NCBI GenBank assembly: GCA_937895955.1
Contig: CALAZI010000034.1
Location: 1-56,803 of the forward strand
Direction: 5' to 3'
Length of the DNA stretch: 56,803 nt
Origin: an uncultured Alphaproteobacteria bacterium
GTDB lineage: Bacteria; Pseudomonadota; Alphaproteobacteria; Caulobacterales; Parvularculaceae
In this document: piece by piece, positions 42,941-51,608 of the stretch
Layout: each line of letters begins with the position of its first letter
How positions within the stretch are numbered: position 1 is the first letter of the stretch
Program-made: the position numbers and the translations under genes
The notes under the pieces: generated by a model
The model's input: only the letters and a program-made list of their open reading frames with translations
Databases searched by the model: none
Told to the model about the DNA's origin: nothing

Positions 42941-43405
42941 ATGGTCAAAGACTTCGCTGATCAAATTCTCTGGGTTCTGGTCGCCGATGGCGAGAAGTCG
43001 CTATTGCTGGCGAACGCGGATACGGCCGCGCATCCTGATCTTCGTATTCTGAGCGCGCGCGAAATCGATAATCCGCCGGATCGCGATCAATCGGCGTCAA
43101 GGCCAGGACGAATGAATGACGGCCGCGCCGGCGGCACACATAAATCCGCCTTTGACGATACGGATTTTCATCGCCTTGCGAAAACCGAATTCGCCGCAGA
43201 GATCGCCGGCCGGCTTAACAAGGCCGCATTGCAGCGGGCGTTCGACCGGATCGTCATCATTGCGCCGCCGGCGACGCTCGGCGAGCTGCGCCAGCGGTAC
43301 CATACGCAACTTGCGGGAAAAATCGCCGCCGAAATCGGCAAAGACCTCACCAGGCATCCCGTCGAGGATATTGAAAAAGCGGTCGCCGAAGCGCTTGCCG
43401 GTTGA
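42941..43405 (+). CDS. Host-attachment-family protein (PF10116-like)
   Basis: A 154-residue protein with the outline of the 'required for attachment to host cells' family: V-L-V-A-D-G near the start, a variable middle (residues 30-70), then DFHRLAKTEFAAEIAGRLNKAALQRAFDRIVIIAPPATLGELRQ, which is the conserved core, and HPVEDIEKAVAEAL. The fold resembles archaeal eRF1-like/baeRF domains. The name comes from a root-colonising Rhizobium member; most homologues have no proven role in attachment. The ATG at 42941 has GAGGAGG eight bases upstream, which decides the start. Confidence 0.82.
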   Translation: MVKDFADQILWVLVADGEKSLLLANADTAAHPDLRILSAREIDNPPDRDQSASRPGRMNDGRAGGTHKSAFDDTDFHRLAKTEFAAEIAGRLNKAALQRAFDRIVIIAPPATLGELRQRYHTQLAGKIAAEIGKDLTRHPVEDIEKAVAEALAG

Positions 43406-43410
43406 CGGTT

Positions 43411-44586
43411 CTAACGGCGCAATTCAGTCATCGCCGCGTCAATGCCCGATAGCGTGAGAGGATACATGCGGTCCGACATCAATTCGCGCATCATCTGGAT
43501 GGAGCCGGAATAGCCCCATTGCTTTTCCGGTATGGGGTTAAGCCATATTGCGTTTTCATAGATGTTGGTGACCCGGTCCATCCAGATTGCGCCCGCCTCT
43601 TCATTGAAATACTCAACCGATCCGCCGGGGACAGTGATCTCATAGGGGCTCATTGAGGCGTCGCCGACGAAAATAACTTTGTAGTCATGCGGGAATTTAT
43701 GAAGCACGTCCCATGTCGGCGTCTTGTCGGTCCAGCGCCTTTTGTTGTCCTTCCAGACGAAATCGTAAAGGCAATTGTGGAAGTAGAAATATTCCATGTG
43801 CTTGAATTCGCTGCGCGCCGCAGAAAAAAGCTCCTCGCAGATGCGGACGAACGGATCCATTGATCCGCCGGCGTCGAAAAAGAGCAGCACCTTGATCGTA
43901 TTGCGCCTTTCAGGACGCATTTTGATGTCGAGATAGCCGGCGCGCGCCGTCGCGTCGATCGTGCCGTCAAGATCGAATTCGTCAGGCGCGCCCTTGCGCG
44001 CAAAGCGCCGCAGCCGCCTCAAGGCCACTTTTATGTTGCGCGTTCCAAGTTCAACATGATCGTCGAGATTTTTGTATTCGCGCTTTTCCCAGACTTTGAC
44101 CGCGCGGCCCTGTCTTTGGCCTTCATTGCCGATGCGGACACCCTCAGGATTATAGCCGCCCGATCCGAAAGGCGACGTGCCCCCGGTGCCGATCCACTTG
44201 TTGCCGCCCTGATGCCGCTTTTTCTGTTCTTCAAGACGCCGCTTCAGCGTCTCCATCAATTTATCCCAGCCGCCGAGCGCCTCGATCTGTTTCTTCTCTT
44301 CTTCCGACAGGAATTTCTGAGTCAGCAATTTCAGCCAGTCTTCGGGTATTTCGGCTTCGACGCCTTCAGCGAGCGTTTCGATCCCTTTGAAGACATGGCC
44401 GAAGACGCGATCGAACTTGTCGAGATTGCGCTCGTCCTTCACCAGCGTCGCACGGGAGAGATAATAAAAATCCTCGACCTTGCGGCTGGCGAGATCAGCC
44501 TCCATCGCTTCCATGAGCGTCAGATATTCGCGCAGCGAGACGGGAACTCCCGCCGATTTCAGTTCATGAAAGAATTTAGCGAACAT
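43411..44586 (-). CDS. CoxE-like von Willebrand factor A domain protein
   Basis: A 391-residue protein of the VWA CoxE-like family. The N-terminus MFAKFFHELKSAGVPVSLREYLTLMEAM is the family start; the C-terminal VWA domain has the metal site in LLFFDAGGSMDPFV (DxGGS variant of MIDAS) and IFVGDASMSPYEI. In many genomes it is next to a MoxR-type AAA+ ATPase with which it makes a chaperone-like pair; no such ATPase lies in this window. Its 3' end lies five bases from the host-attachment gene, convergent. Confidence 0.88.
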   Translation of the reverse strand: MFAKFFHELKSAGVPVSLREYLTLMEAMEADLASRKVEDFYYLSRATLVKDERNLDKFDRVFGHVFKGIETLAEGVEAEIPEDWLKLLTQKFLSEEEKKQIEALGGWDKLMETLKRRLEEQKKRHQGGNKWIGTGGTSPFGSGGYNPEGVRIGNEGQRQGRAVKVWEKREYKNLDDHVELGTRNIKVALRRLRRFARKGAPDEFDLDGTIDATARAGYLDIKMRPERRNTIKVLLFFDAGGSMDPFVRICEELFSAARSEFKHMEYFYFHNCLYDFVWKDNKRRWTDKTPTWDVLHKFPHDYKVIFVGDASMSPYEITVPGGSVEYFNEEAGAIWMDRVTNIYENAIWLNPIPEKQWGYSGSIQMMRELMSDRMYPLTLSGIDAAMTELRR

Positions 44587-44693
44587 GGGTTACATAATAA
44601 CGGCTGCAGCGCAGTGAGGCGAGCGTTTTGCGCAGAACCCAAAACCCTTCGCCCGGTCTTTGTCTTCTAAGGAAAACATACTACTCTGCTCCC

Positions 44694-45449
44694 ATGAGCC
44701 CGACCGATAAGGTTTCAGCGATTCCCATGGATGCCCCCTGGCGCTGGCTCGGCGCAGGCTGGCGGGATCTTTGGGCGTCGCCCGTGCAATCGATCGGCTA
44801 CGGACTGATCGTTGTCGGGGGCGGCCTTATCATCATCTACGGCTTGTTGGCGGCGCGTCTGTCGGCGCTTATTCCCGTGGCGCTCGGCATTTTCGCGCTT
44901 ATAGGCCCGCTGCTTGCGCTCGGCCTTTATGAGGCGAGCCGGCGCATGGCGGCCGGCGAGCCGCCGGCGCTTTATCCCGTTCGTTTCGCGAGCCCGCGCG
45001 GTCACGAACAAGTCGCCTATATTGGCTTTTTCCTGCTCTTCGCCGCGCTCGTCTGGGTGCTGCTGGCGATGGGGCTATACGCCGTGACGACGGCGGGGAC
45101 CTATGCCCCTCTCGACCAGTTCATCGCGTTCGCGTTGTCGACCCCTCGCGGTCTCATCATGCTGACGGTCGGCGCGATCATCGGCGGGGCGGTCGCTTTC
45201 GCAATCTATCTTCTCACTGTCGTATCGATACCGATGCTGATGAACGAAAATGTCGACGCCTTTACGGCGATCGGAGCCGGCGTTGAAGCGTTTAAGATGT
45301 CCCCGGGGACCATGCTGTTATGGGCGTGGTTGATCGGGATTTTGATCGTCGGCGGCGTTGCGACGCTTTTTGTCGGCCTTGCGGTCGTCTTTCCGCTGCT
45401 CGGCCATGCGACATGGCACGCCTATCGCGACATTCGCGGGCTCGCCTGA
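44694..45449 (+). CDS. DUF2189 membrane protein
   Basis: A 251-residue protein with about six transmembrane helices: after a short N-terminus (WLGAGWRDLWASPVQSIGYGL) come hydrophobic stretches at about 38-55, 65-85, 105-135, 150-180 and 200-235, ending FPLLGHATWHAYRDIRGLA, a conserved DUF2189 closing. The Gly-Trp start and the ATWHAYRD end make me fairly sure of the family. Function unknown; it is divergent from the VWA gene and convergent with ccoS, three bases apart. Confidence 0.85.
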   Translation: MSPTDKVSAIPMDAPWRWLGAGWRDLWASPVQSIGYGLIVVGGGLIIIYGLLAARLSALIPVALGIFALIGPLLALGLYEASRRMAAGEPPALYPVRFASPRGHEQVAYIGFFLLFAALVWVLLAMGLYAVTTAGTYAPLDQFIAFALSTPRGLIMLTVGAIIGGAVAFAIYLLTVVSIPMLMNENVDAFTAIGAGVEAFKMSPGTMLLWAWLIGILIVGGVATLFVGLAVVFPLLGHATWHAYRDIRGLA

Positions 45450-45451
45450 GG

Positions 45452-45616
45452 TCACCCCTTCTCTTCTTCAGCGTCCAGATCGTCATCAAGAAGAATCCGT
45501 TCCGCGGCGCCTTTCGGATCTTCGAACTGACCTGATTTCAGTGCCCAGAAGAAAGCCGCAAGCCCGAGGGCGCCGAGACCAAGCGCAATGGGTATGAGAA
45601 AGAAAAGCGCCGTCAA
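45452..45616 (-). CDS. ccoS: Cytochrome cbb3 oxidase assembly protein CcoS
   Basis: A 54-residue protein with one membrane helix (LFFLIPIALGLGALGLAAFFWAL) and the conserved CcoS follow-on SGQFEDPKGAAERILLDDD. CcoS is needed for cofactor insertion into cbb3 oxidase. It starts at a TTG whose last two bases overlap the ccoI stop (TTGA), so translation is coupled. The unusual start and small size make it easy to miss. Confidence 0.9.
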   Translation of the reverse strand: MTALFFLIPIALGLGALGLAAFFWALKSGQFEDPKGAAERILLDDDLDAEEEKG

Positions 45617-47835
45617 GACGGCGCCCGCCCCAAACCGATGCGCAACGCATTAAGCGTCACGATCATTGATGATCCGGACATGGCGATCGCGGCGATCAGC
45701 GGCGTCACAAATCCGAGCGCGGCGAGCGGCACGGCGCAGGCGTTATAGGCGGCGGCGAAGGAGAAATTCTGCAATACGCGCCGCCTTGAGGCGCGCGCGA
45801 CGGTCACCGCTTCCGGTATCGGCGCGATGCCGTCGCCCTGATAGACGAAATCCGCCGCCGCCTGGCTTGCATCCGCCGCCGTGCCCGGCGACAGCGAGGC
45901 GTGGGCACCGGCGAGCGACGGCGCGTCATTAAGCCCGTCGCCCACCATCGCGACTTTGCGGCCTGTACGCTGCAGCGCCTCAACATAGGCGATCTTGTCG
46001 GCCGGAGTCATTTCCGCGCGCCAGCCGTCCAGTCCCAGATGTTGCGCGACGCGCCGCGCGGCGTTTTGGCGGTCGCCGGAGAGCATCTCAATCGAAAGTC
46101 CAAGCGCTTTCAGTCCCGCAATCGTTTTCGCCGCGTCAGGGCGCAGCGCGTCCTCAAAAAGAAAGCGAACCGGCGGCCCGTCGGCGATCTTGAGCCAGCA
46201 TTCCTGAACGGCGTCATCAGGGCTGTCGGCGCCGACAAAGGATGCCCGGCCAAGCTTCACCGCTTTGCCGTCGAGATGCGCCTCAACGCCGTCGCCCGGG
46301 GTTTCGACAGCGTTCGCGGCCGGCTTACCGGCGCCGGCCGCCGCGACGATCGCCCGTGAAAGCGGATGCCGGCTTATTCGCGCGAGCGCAGCGGCGGCGT
46401 TAAACGCCTCATCTGAAATTTCCGCGCGGTTTGAAAGGCGCGGGCGCCCGTAAGTGAGCGTGCCTGTCTTGTCGAAAATGATCGTATCGGCTTCGGCGAG
46501 GCGCTCCAGCGCATCTCCCGATTTGACAAGAACGCCTTTTCTGTAAAGCCTGCCTGTGGCGACGACCTGGACGGCCGGCGCGGCAAGGCCGAGCGCGCAG
46601 GGACATGTGATGATCAAAAGCGCGACGGCGTTGAGGACTGATACGCGAAGCCCCGCATCCATTAGGAAAAACCAGCCGGCGAATGTCAACGCGGCGAGCG
46701 AATGAACGACCGGAACGTAAAGCGCCGCCGCCTTGTCGGCGAGGCGGATATAGCGGCTTTTCGATTGTTCGCCGGCCTCGATAAGGCGCGTCAGATCGGC
46801 GACGAGCGAATCGTCCGCCGTCTTCGTCGCGCGCAGCGTGAGGCGTTGGGTGAGATTGAGAACGCCGGCATGGATGAGAGCGCCCTCTGCGCATCGAACC
46901 GGCGCGCTTTCTCCCGTGACGAGCGACATGTCGATTGTCGATGCGCCGTCTTCAATAACGCCGTCGACCGGAACGCGATCGCCGGGCGCAAGCAGCAGAA
47001 GATCGCCCGGCGCGATATCGCGCGCCGACACGGATGTCAGCGTTCCGTCCGAGTTGATGCGGCTAGTTGAAACGGCTTGCAGGGCGAGCAGGTCGCGGGC
47101 GGCGGCACGTGCACGCAAGCGCAAACGGTGGTCGAGATAGCGGCCGATCAGCAGGAAAAACAGCAGCATCACCGCTGCGTCGAAATAGGTGTGCTCCCCA
47201 TGCGCGAAGAATTCATAGACGCTGACGCTGAGCGCCAAAATGACGCCGAGCGAGATCGGCACGTCCATATTGGCGCGCCTTGATTTCAAGGCCCTAAAGG
47301 CGGATGCAAAAAAAGTCTGACCTGAGTAAAGCGCTGCGGGTATGGCGATCAGCGCGGAGATCCAATGCATGAGATCGCGCGTCGCCGGGCCCATTTCGCC
47401 GCCGCCGGCCCAGACGGAAACCGATAGCAGCATCACATTGGCGGTCGCGAAGCCGGCGACGGCAAGCGCGCGCAAGAGCCGCCGGCCTTCTTTGTCGCTT
47501 TCCTTTTCCGCAGCTTCAGGATCAAACGGCGCCGCGCGATAGCCAAGCTGGTCGATGCGTTCGGCGATGAGACGCGGTTCGATTGCGCCGTCAGTCCACA
47601 CAAGCGAGAGACGGCCCGTCGAAAGGTTGAGCCGCGCCGACTGCATGTCGGGCAGGGCGTTCATCGCGCCTTCAATCTTGCGAATGCAGCCGGCGCATTT
47701 TGCGCCGAAGACGGCGAGGTCAAGTCGGGCGAGGCCGTTTGTTCGCCGCACGAACGGCCCCGGATCAATCACCGCGCCGTCGGCGGGCGGTTCAAGCCCG
47801 CTGGGGCAGCCGAAATCCGCTGTCGCCGTCGTCAT
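45613..47835 (-). CDS. ccoI: Copper-exporting P-type ATPase CcoI
   Basis: A 740-residue P1B-type ATPase that delivers copper for cbb3 oxidase maturation. An HMA-like metal-binding domain has CAGC at Cys47/Cys50; the membrane copper site is CPCALG at Cys411-Pro-Cys413; the phosphorylation motif DKTGTLT has D455; GDGLNDAPSL is the hinge. Its ATG overlaps the ccoH stop and its stop overlaps ccoS. Location in ccoGHIS decides the CcoI assignment over ordinary CopA. Confidence 0.96.
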   Translation of the reverse strand: MTTATADFGCPSGLEPPADGAVIDPGPFVRRTNGLARLDLAVFGAKCAGCIRKIEGAMNALPDMQSARLNLSTGRLSLVWTDGAIEPRLIAERIDQLGYRAAPFDPEAAEKESDKEGRRLLRALAVAGFATANVMLLSVSVWAGGGEMGPATRDLMHWISALIAIPAALYSGQTFFASAFRALKSRRANMDVPISLGVILALSVSVYEFFAHGEHTYFDAAVMLLFFLLIGRYLDHRLRLRARAAARDLLALQAVSTSRINSDGTLTSVSARDIAPGDLLLLAPGDRVPVDGVIEDGASTIDMSLVTGESAPVRCAEGALIHAGVLNLTQRLTLRATKTADDSLVADLTRLIEAGEQSKSRYIRLADKAAALYVPVVHSLAALTFAGWFFLMDAGLRVSVLNAVALLIITCPCALGLAAPAVQVVATGRLYRKGVLVKSGDALERLAEADTIIFDKTGTLTYGRPRLSNRAEISDEAFNAAAALARISRHPLSRAIVAAAGAGKPAANAVETPGDGVEAHLDGKAVKLGRASFVGADSPDDAVQECWLKIADGPPVRFLFEDALRPDAAKTIAGLKALGLSIEMLSGDRQNAARRVAQHLGLDGWRAEMTPADKIAYVEALQRTGRKVAMVGDGLNDAPSLAGAHASLSPGTAADASQAAADFVYQGDGIAPIPEAVTVARASRRRVLQNFSFAAAYNACAVPLAALGFVTPLIAAIAMSGSSMIVTLNALRIGLGRAPS

Positions 47836-48320
47836 TCGATTAGCAGCCGCTTTTCAAGTTCGAATCTGTCGCCGTTTTCATTTGTCGCCGTCGCCTGGAG
47901 TCGCCATGCGCCGGACGGGACGGCGATGCTGGCGCGATAGGCGCCGCCCGCCAATTCTTCAAACGCGACCGGCGCATCGAATTCGTCGCTTACGGGACGC
48001 GACAAGACGCCCTCGACGGAAAGGCCGCTGATCGGCGCATTCGTCGCCGAACGGAAAGCGAGTTCGATCGACACAAGACCGTCCTCGGCGCGCGCGGTTG
48101 CAATCTCCGCTGTCCAGCCGAGCGCATTTTGGGCTTCGCGTTCGGCGAGGCGGTCGTTGAATCGCACTCCCTGCAGATAGGATTTTTTCTCCTGCTCCCC
48201 GGGAAAGCTCTTGACCGCGAACGTAATGAAGACCGCATTCGCGATGATGATGATCGCGAAGAAAACGAGGAACATCGCGAGGACATGCTTGCCGTTAAGC
48301 ATGAAAGAACGGTGGCTCAT
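47832..48320 (-). CDS. ccoH: CcoH/FixH assembly protein
   Basis: A 162-residue membrane protein of the FixH/CcoH family. One N-terminal helix (HVLAMFLVFFAIIIIANAVFITFAV) is followed by SYLQGVRFNDRLAEREAQNALGW, the family hallmark, and a periplasmic beta-rich domain. It helps assemble and stabilise the cbb3 complex. Its ATG overlaps the ccoG stop (ATGA) and its stop overlaps ccoI. Confidence 0.95.
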   Translation of the reverse strand: MSHRSFMLNGKHVLAMFLVFFAIIIIANAVFITFAVKSFPGEQEKKSYLQGVRFNDRLAEREAQNALGWTAEIATARAEDGLVSIELAFRSATNAPISGLSVEGVLSRPVSDEFDAPVAFEELAGGAYRASIAVPSGAWRLQATATNENGDRFELEKRLLIE

Positions 48321-49813
48321 CGACGCTCCTTCATGAAAGCCGTATTGCTGGTTACGCTCTCGCCGCCGCCGACTTCCTCGACGATGATGCGGATCTCGCC
48401 GCTCGCCCGCAGCAACTCGCTTGCGGGCAACGTAGCGAATATGCGGATAGAGCGCACCGCGTCGCCCTCCGCCGTCACGACAAGCGCGTTGTTTTGGATT
48501 TCCGCGCCGACGGTTGAGAGCTGATAGGCGCCGCCGCCTTCAAGCCGGATATTGAAATCGCGCGCATGATTCGCCTTGTTGATGATCTTCACCGTGTAGG
48601 CGTTGCGAATAGAGCCGTCGGAAAGCGTGACGAATGGCGGCGTGCGATCCCTAAGAACATTCACTTCCATCGTCGCGCGCGACGTCAGGCCGAACAGGAT
48701 GAGCGCGCCGACGGCCGCGATCAAGGCCGCGTAGAGAATCGTTCTTGTCCGAATGAGCCGGATTTGTTCTTTCCGCCCGGCCTGGCGGCGTTCGAGGTTC
48801 TTGTCCGTGTCATAGTCGATGAGGCCGAGCGGGCGGCCGATTTTCTTCATGGTCTCGTCGCAGGCGTCAATGCAAAGCGCGCAATTGATGCATTCGAGCT
48901 GCGCGCCGTCGCGGATATCGATGCCCATCGGACAGGCGGCGACGCAGGCGTTGCAGTCGACGCAATCGCCGCGCCCTTCCCAGCTTTCTCCCTTTTTATG
49001 GGAGCCGCGCGGCTCGCCGCGATCAGCCTTGTAGGTGACCTGCAGGGTTTCGGAATCGGTGAGCGCAGCCTGAATGCGCGGCCACGGACACATATAGGTG
49101 CAAACCTGCTCGCGCATGGAGCCAGCAAGCATGTATGTGGTGAAGGTCAGAAGGCCGATGAACAAATAGGCCGAGCCTGGCGCCTCGCCGCGGAATAGCT
49201 GCGGAAACACCGTTGGCGCGTCATGGAAATAGAAAACCCACGCGCCGCCTGTCGCGGCGGCGATAATCAGCCAAAGGGCGTGCTTGGTCGCTTTCTTGGC
49301 GATTTTTTCGCCGGTCCACGGCGCTTTCGCCAGTTTGATGCGCTTGTTGCGGTCGCCCTCAACGAGACGTTCGACGGCGATGTAAAGATCGGTCCAGACC
49401 GTCTGCGGGCAGGCGTAGCCGCACCAGACGCGGCCGAAAAGCGCCGTCGCCAGAAAGAGCGCCAACGCAGCAAGGATCAACAGGCCGGTGAGAAAATAAA
49501 GTTCGTCCGGCCAGATTTCGATGAAGAAGAAATAAAACCGCCGTCCGGGAAAATCGACGAGAACAGCCTGATCGGGCTCGCCGACGCCGCGCGGCCACCT
49601 GATCCAGGGCAGGAGGTAATAGACGCCGAGCGTCAAGGACAGAAGCGCCCATTTAAGCGCGCGGAACTTGCCGTGAACAAGCTTCGGATAGATCGGTTCG
49701 CGCGCCTTGTAGAGCGTGCGCGCCGCAGCGCTGTTCACCGCCGCTACGTCGAGCTTTTCCACGACAGCCGCGTTCGTCCGCTTAGCGGAAACACCCGTAT
49801 TCAACACCGACAC
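48317..49813 (-). CDS. ccoG: CcoG ferredoxin-like copper/iron-sulfur assembly protein
   Basis: A 498-residue membrane iron-sulfur protein that reduces copper during cbb3 maturation. About five helices; CGYACPQTVW and CTYMCPWPRIQ supply cysteine pairs at the membrane; two 4Fe-4S motifs follow, CVDCNACVAACPMGIDIRDG and CINCALCIDACDETMKKIGRP. The C-terminal part is an Ig-like periplasmic domain. The first codon is GTG; a second GTG six bases on has a better-spaced purine run (GAAAGG), so the true start may be at 49807. It follows ccoP by 24 bases. Confidence 0.95.
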   Translation of the reverse strand: MSVLNTGVSAKRTNAAVVEKLDVAAVNSAAARTLYKAREPIYPKLVHGKFRALKWALLSLTLGVYYLLPWIRWPRGVGEPDQAVLVDFPGRRFYFFFIEIWPDELYFLTGLLILAALALFLATALFGRVWCGYACPQTVWTDLYIAVERLVEGDRNKRIKLAKAPWTGEKIAKKATKHALWLIIAAATGGAWVFYFHDAPTVFPQLFRGEAPGSAYLFIGLLTFTTYMLAGSMREQVCTYMCPWPRIQAALTDSETLQVTYKADRGEPRGSHKKGESWEGRGDCVDCNACVAACPMGIDIRDGAQLECINCALCIDACDETMKKIGRPLGLIDYDTDKNLERRQAGRKEQIRLIRTRTILYAALIAAVGALILFGLTSRATMEVNVLRDRTPPFVTLSDGSIRNAYTVKIINKANHARDFNIRLEGGGAYQLSTVGAEIQNNALVVTAEGDAVRSIRIFATLPASELLRASGEIRIIVEEVGGGESVTSNTAFMKERR

Positions 49814-49837
49814 GCCTTTCGCCGGCGGCGCGCGATC

Positions 49838-50707
49838 CTATTCGCCGCCGCCGAGAGAGTGAACATAGACCGCGAGAGCTGTCACCTGTTCTTCTGAAAG
49901 TCGTCCCGTCCAGGCCGGCATGACGCCGTTGCGACCCGAATGGAGCGATTTCTGGATATCTAGGCGCTCGCCGCCGTAAAGCCAGATGCCGTCGGTGAGA
50001 TTCGGCGCGCCGAGCGCCTGTACCCCTTTGCCGTCGGCGCCGTGACAGGAAGCGCACTGGATTTCAAAGGTCGCCGCCCCGCGCGCTGCGGCGGCCGCGT
50101 TGGCCTCGCGGCCTGATATCGCCATCACATGTTCAACGAGATCGGAAATCTGCGCGCCGGTGAGCGCGCCCATTTCCCCGAACGCCATCATCTGGTTGAC
50201 CCGCGTTTGCGGATGATCAGAACGAATGCCGTAGCGGATCGTCGTCTGAATATCTTCGAGCTTACCGCCCCAAAGCCAATCATCATCAGCAAGATTGGGA
50301 TAGCCGACATTGCCCTGGCCGCCGACGCCGTGGCACGTCGCGCAATTATCGCCGAAGATCGACCGTCCGGCGGTCATGGCGAAGAGGTGCAGGTCAGGAT
50401 CGCTTTCAACCTCGGATACAGACCCTACGGACAAAAGCCGCTTCATCTGGTCGGCGCGCATCGCCTCGAGATCGGCGACTGCGCGCTCGACATTGGCGCG
50501 TTCGGAGTGATTGCGCGTTCCTTTCAGGTGCCCGGTGAGGCCCGGCCAGGACGGCATGAACACCCAGTAAACGACGGACCAGATGATCGAGATCCAGAAG
50601 AGGATCACCCACCAGCGCGGCAGCGGGGTATTCAATTCCTTGATGCCGTCCCAGCTGTGGCCGGTCGTTTCAACGCCGGTCGGCGCATCAATTTCCTTGT
50701 CGGCCAT
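49838..50707 (-). CDS. ccoP: Cytochrome c oxidase cbb3-type subunit CcoP
   Basis: A 289-residue dihaem cytochrome c subunit. An N-terminal membrane helix (WWVILFWISIIWSVVYWVFM) anchors two cytochrome c domains with haem motifs CATCH (Cys122, Cys125, His126) and CASCH (Cys218, Cys221, His222). GQGNVGYPNLADDDWLWGGK and GAPNLTDGIWLYGG are conserved CcoP segments near each haem. Its start lies two bases after ccoQ. Confidence 0.97.
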   Translation of the reverse strand: MADKEIDAPTGVETTGHSWDGIKELNTPLPRWWVILFWISIIWSVVYWVFMPSWPGLTGHLKGTRNHSERANVERAVADLEAMRADQMKRLLSVGSVSEVESDPDLHLFAMTAGRSIFGDNCATCHGVGGQGNVGYPNLADDDWLWGGKLEDIQTTIRYGIRSDHPQTRVNQMMAFGEMGALTGAQISDLVEHVMAISGREANAAAAARGAATFEIQCASCHGADGKGVQALGAPNLTDGIWLYGGERLDIQKSLHSGRNGVMPAWTGRLSEEQVTALAVYVHSLGGGE

Positions 50708-50709
50708 CT

Positions 50710-50862
50710 TTATTCATCCCCTTCATCAAGCGGAATGCGCTTTGCGTGATCGAAATTCGCCTTGTTGCGCGGCGAGAGCGCGTAAATGAGGACAAGAGCG
50801 AAGGCGATGACGAAGAGCACGAGCCCTCCGGTCTGCGCGAATTTGGAAAGCGTTACGTACAT
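50710..50862 (-). CDS. ccoQ: Cytochrome cbb3 oxidase subunit CcoQ
   Basis: A 50-residue protein, MYVTLSKFAQTGGLVLF onward, with a single membrane helix (GGLVLFVIAFALVLIYAL) and the conserved tail SPRNKANFDHAKRIPLDEGDE. CcoQ stabilises the cbb3 complex. It sits six bases after ccoO and two before ccoP, in the expected order N-O-Q-P; its size puts it below many gene-length cut-offs. Confidence 0.93.
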   Translation of the reverse strand: MYVTLSKFAQTGGLVLFVIAFALVLIYALSPRNKANFDHAKRIPLDEGDE

Positions 50863-50868
50863 CAGCGC

Positions 50869-51597
50869 CTACCTGTAGTTTTCTTCAGGTTCGTAGACGG
50901 TGAAATCGACCATCGTTCCAAGCACCTGAAGATAGGCGATGAGCGCGTCCATCTCGGTGACGGCGCCCGGGTCGCCGTCAAAATCGCGCACTTGCGCTTT
51001 CGGATAACGCGCCATGAAGCCGTCGAAATCGGCGGCGAAGGGATCGAGCTGCGTCGTCAAATCTTCCGCAGCCTTTTCAATCATCTCATCGCTATAGGGA
51101 ACGCCGACGGCGCGGTTCGCCTTCAGCCAGCCAGCGGCGTCTTCCGGGTTGATGCGGTTTGTCGCAAGAAACTTATAGGGCGGCATCACCGATTCCGGCA
51201 CCAGCGCGCGCGGATCGATCATATGTTCGACATGCCAGGCGTCGGAATATTTTCCGCCGACGCGCGCAAGGTCGGGCCCGGTGCGTTTCGATCCCCATTG
51301 GAACGGGTGGTCGTACATGCTTTCCGCGGCGAGCGAATAATGGCCGTAGCGTTCGACCTCGTCGCGCAGGGGGCGGACCATCTGACTGTGGCAGACATAG
51401 CAGCCCTCGCGGACGTAGATATTGCGCCCCGCAAGTTCGAGCGGCGAATAGGGCCTGACGCCCTGCACTTTTTCAATCGTCGATTCGAGATAGAAAAGCG
51501 GCGCGATTTCAACGAGGCCGCCGATCGCGACGACGACAAGGATTGCGACGGTGAGAACAAGCCCGCGCTTTTCGAGAAATTCGTGACGGTCAAGCAT
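50869..51597 (-). CDS. ccoO: Cytochrome cbb3 oxidase subunit CcoO
   Basis: A 242-residue monohaem cytochrome c subunit. One N-terminal helix (GLVLTVAILVVVAIGGLVEI) is followed by REGCYVCHSQMVRP with haem ligands at Cys66, Cys69 and His70. GHYSLAAESMYDHPFQWGSKRTGPDLARVGGKYSD is diagnostic of CcoO. It lies 11 bases after ccoN and six before ccoQ. Confidence 0.97.
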   Translation of the reverse strand: MLDRHEFLEKRGLVLTVAILVVVAIGGLVEIAPLFYLESTIEKVQGVRPYSPLELAGRNIYVREGCYVCHSQMVRPLRDEVERYGHYSLAAESMYDHPFQWGSKRTGPDLARVGGKYSDAWHVEHMIDPRALVPESVMPPYKFLATNRINPEDAAGWLKANRAVGVPYSDEMIEKAAEDLTTQLDPFAADFDGFMARYPKAQVRDFDGDPGAVTEMDALIAYLQVLGTMVDFTVYEPEENYR

Positions 51598-51608
51598 CGC
51601 GGGTTTCC

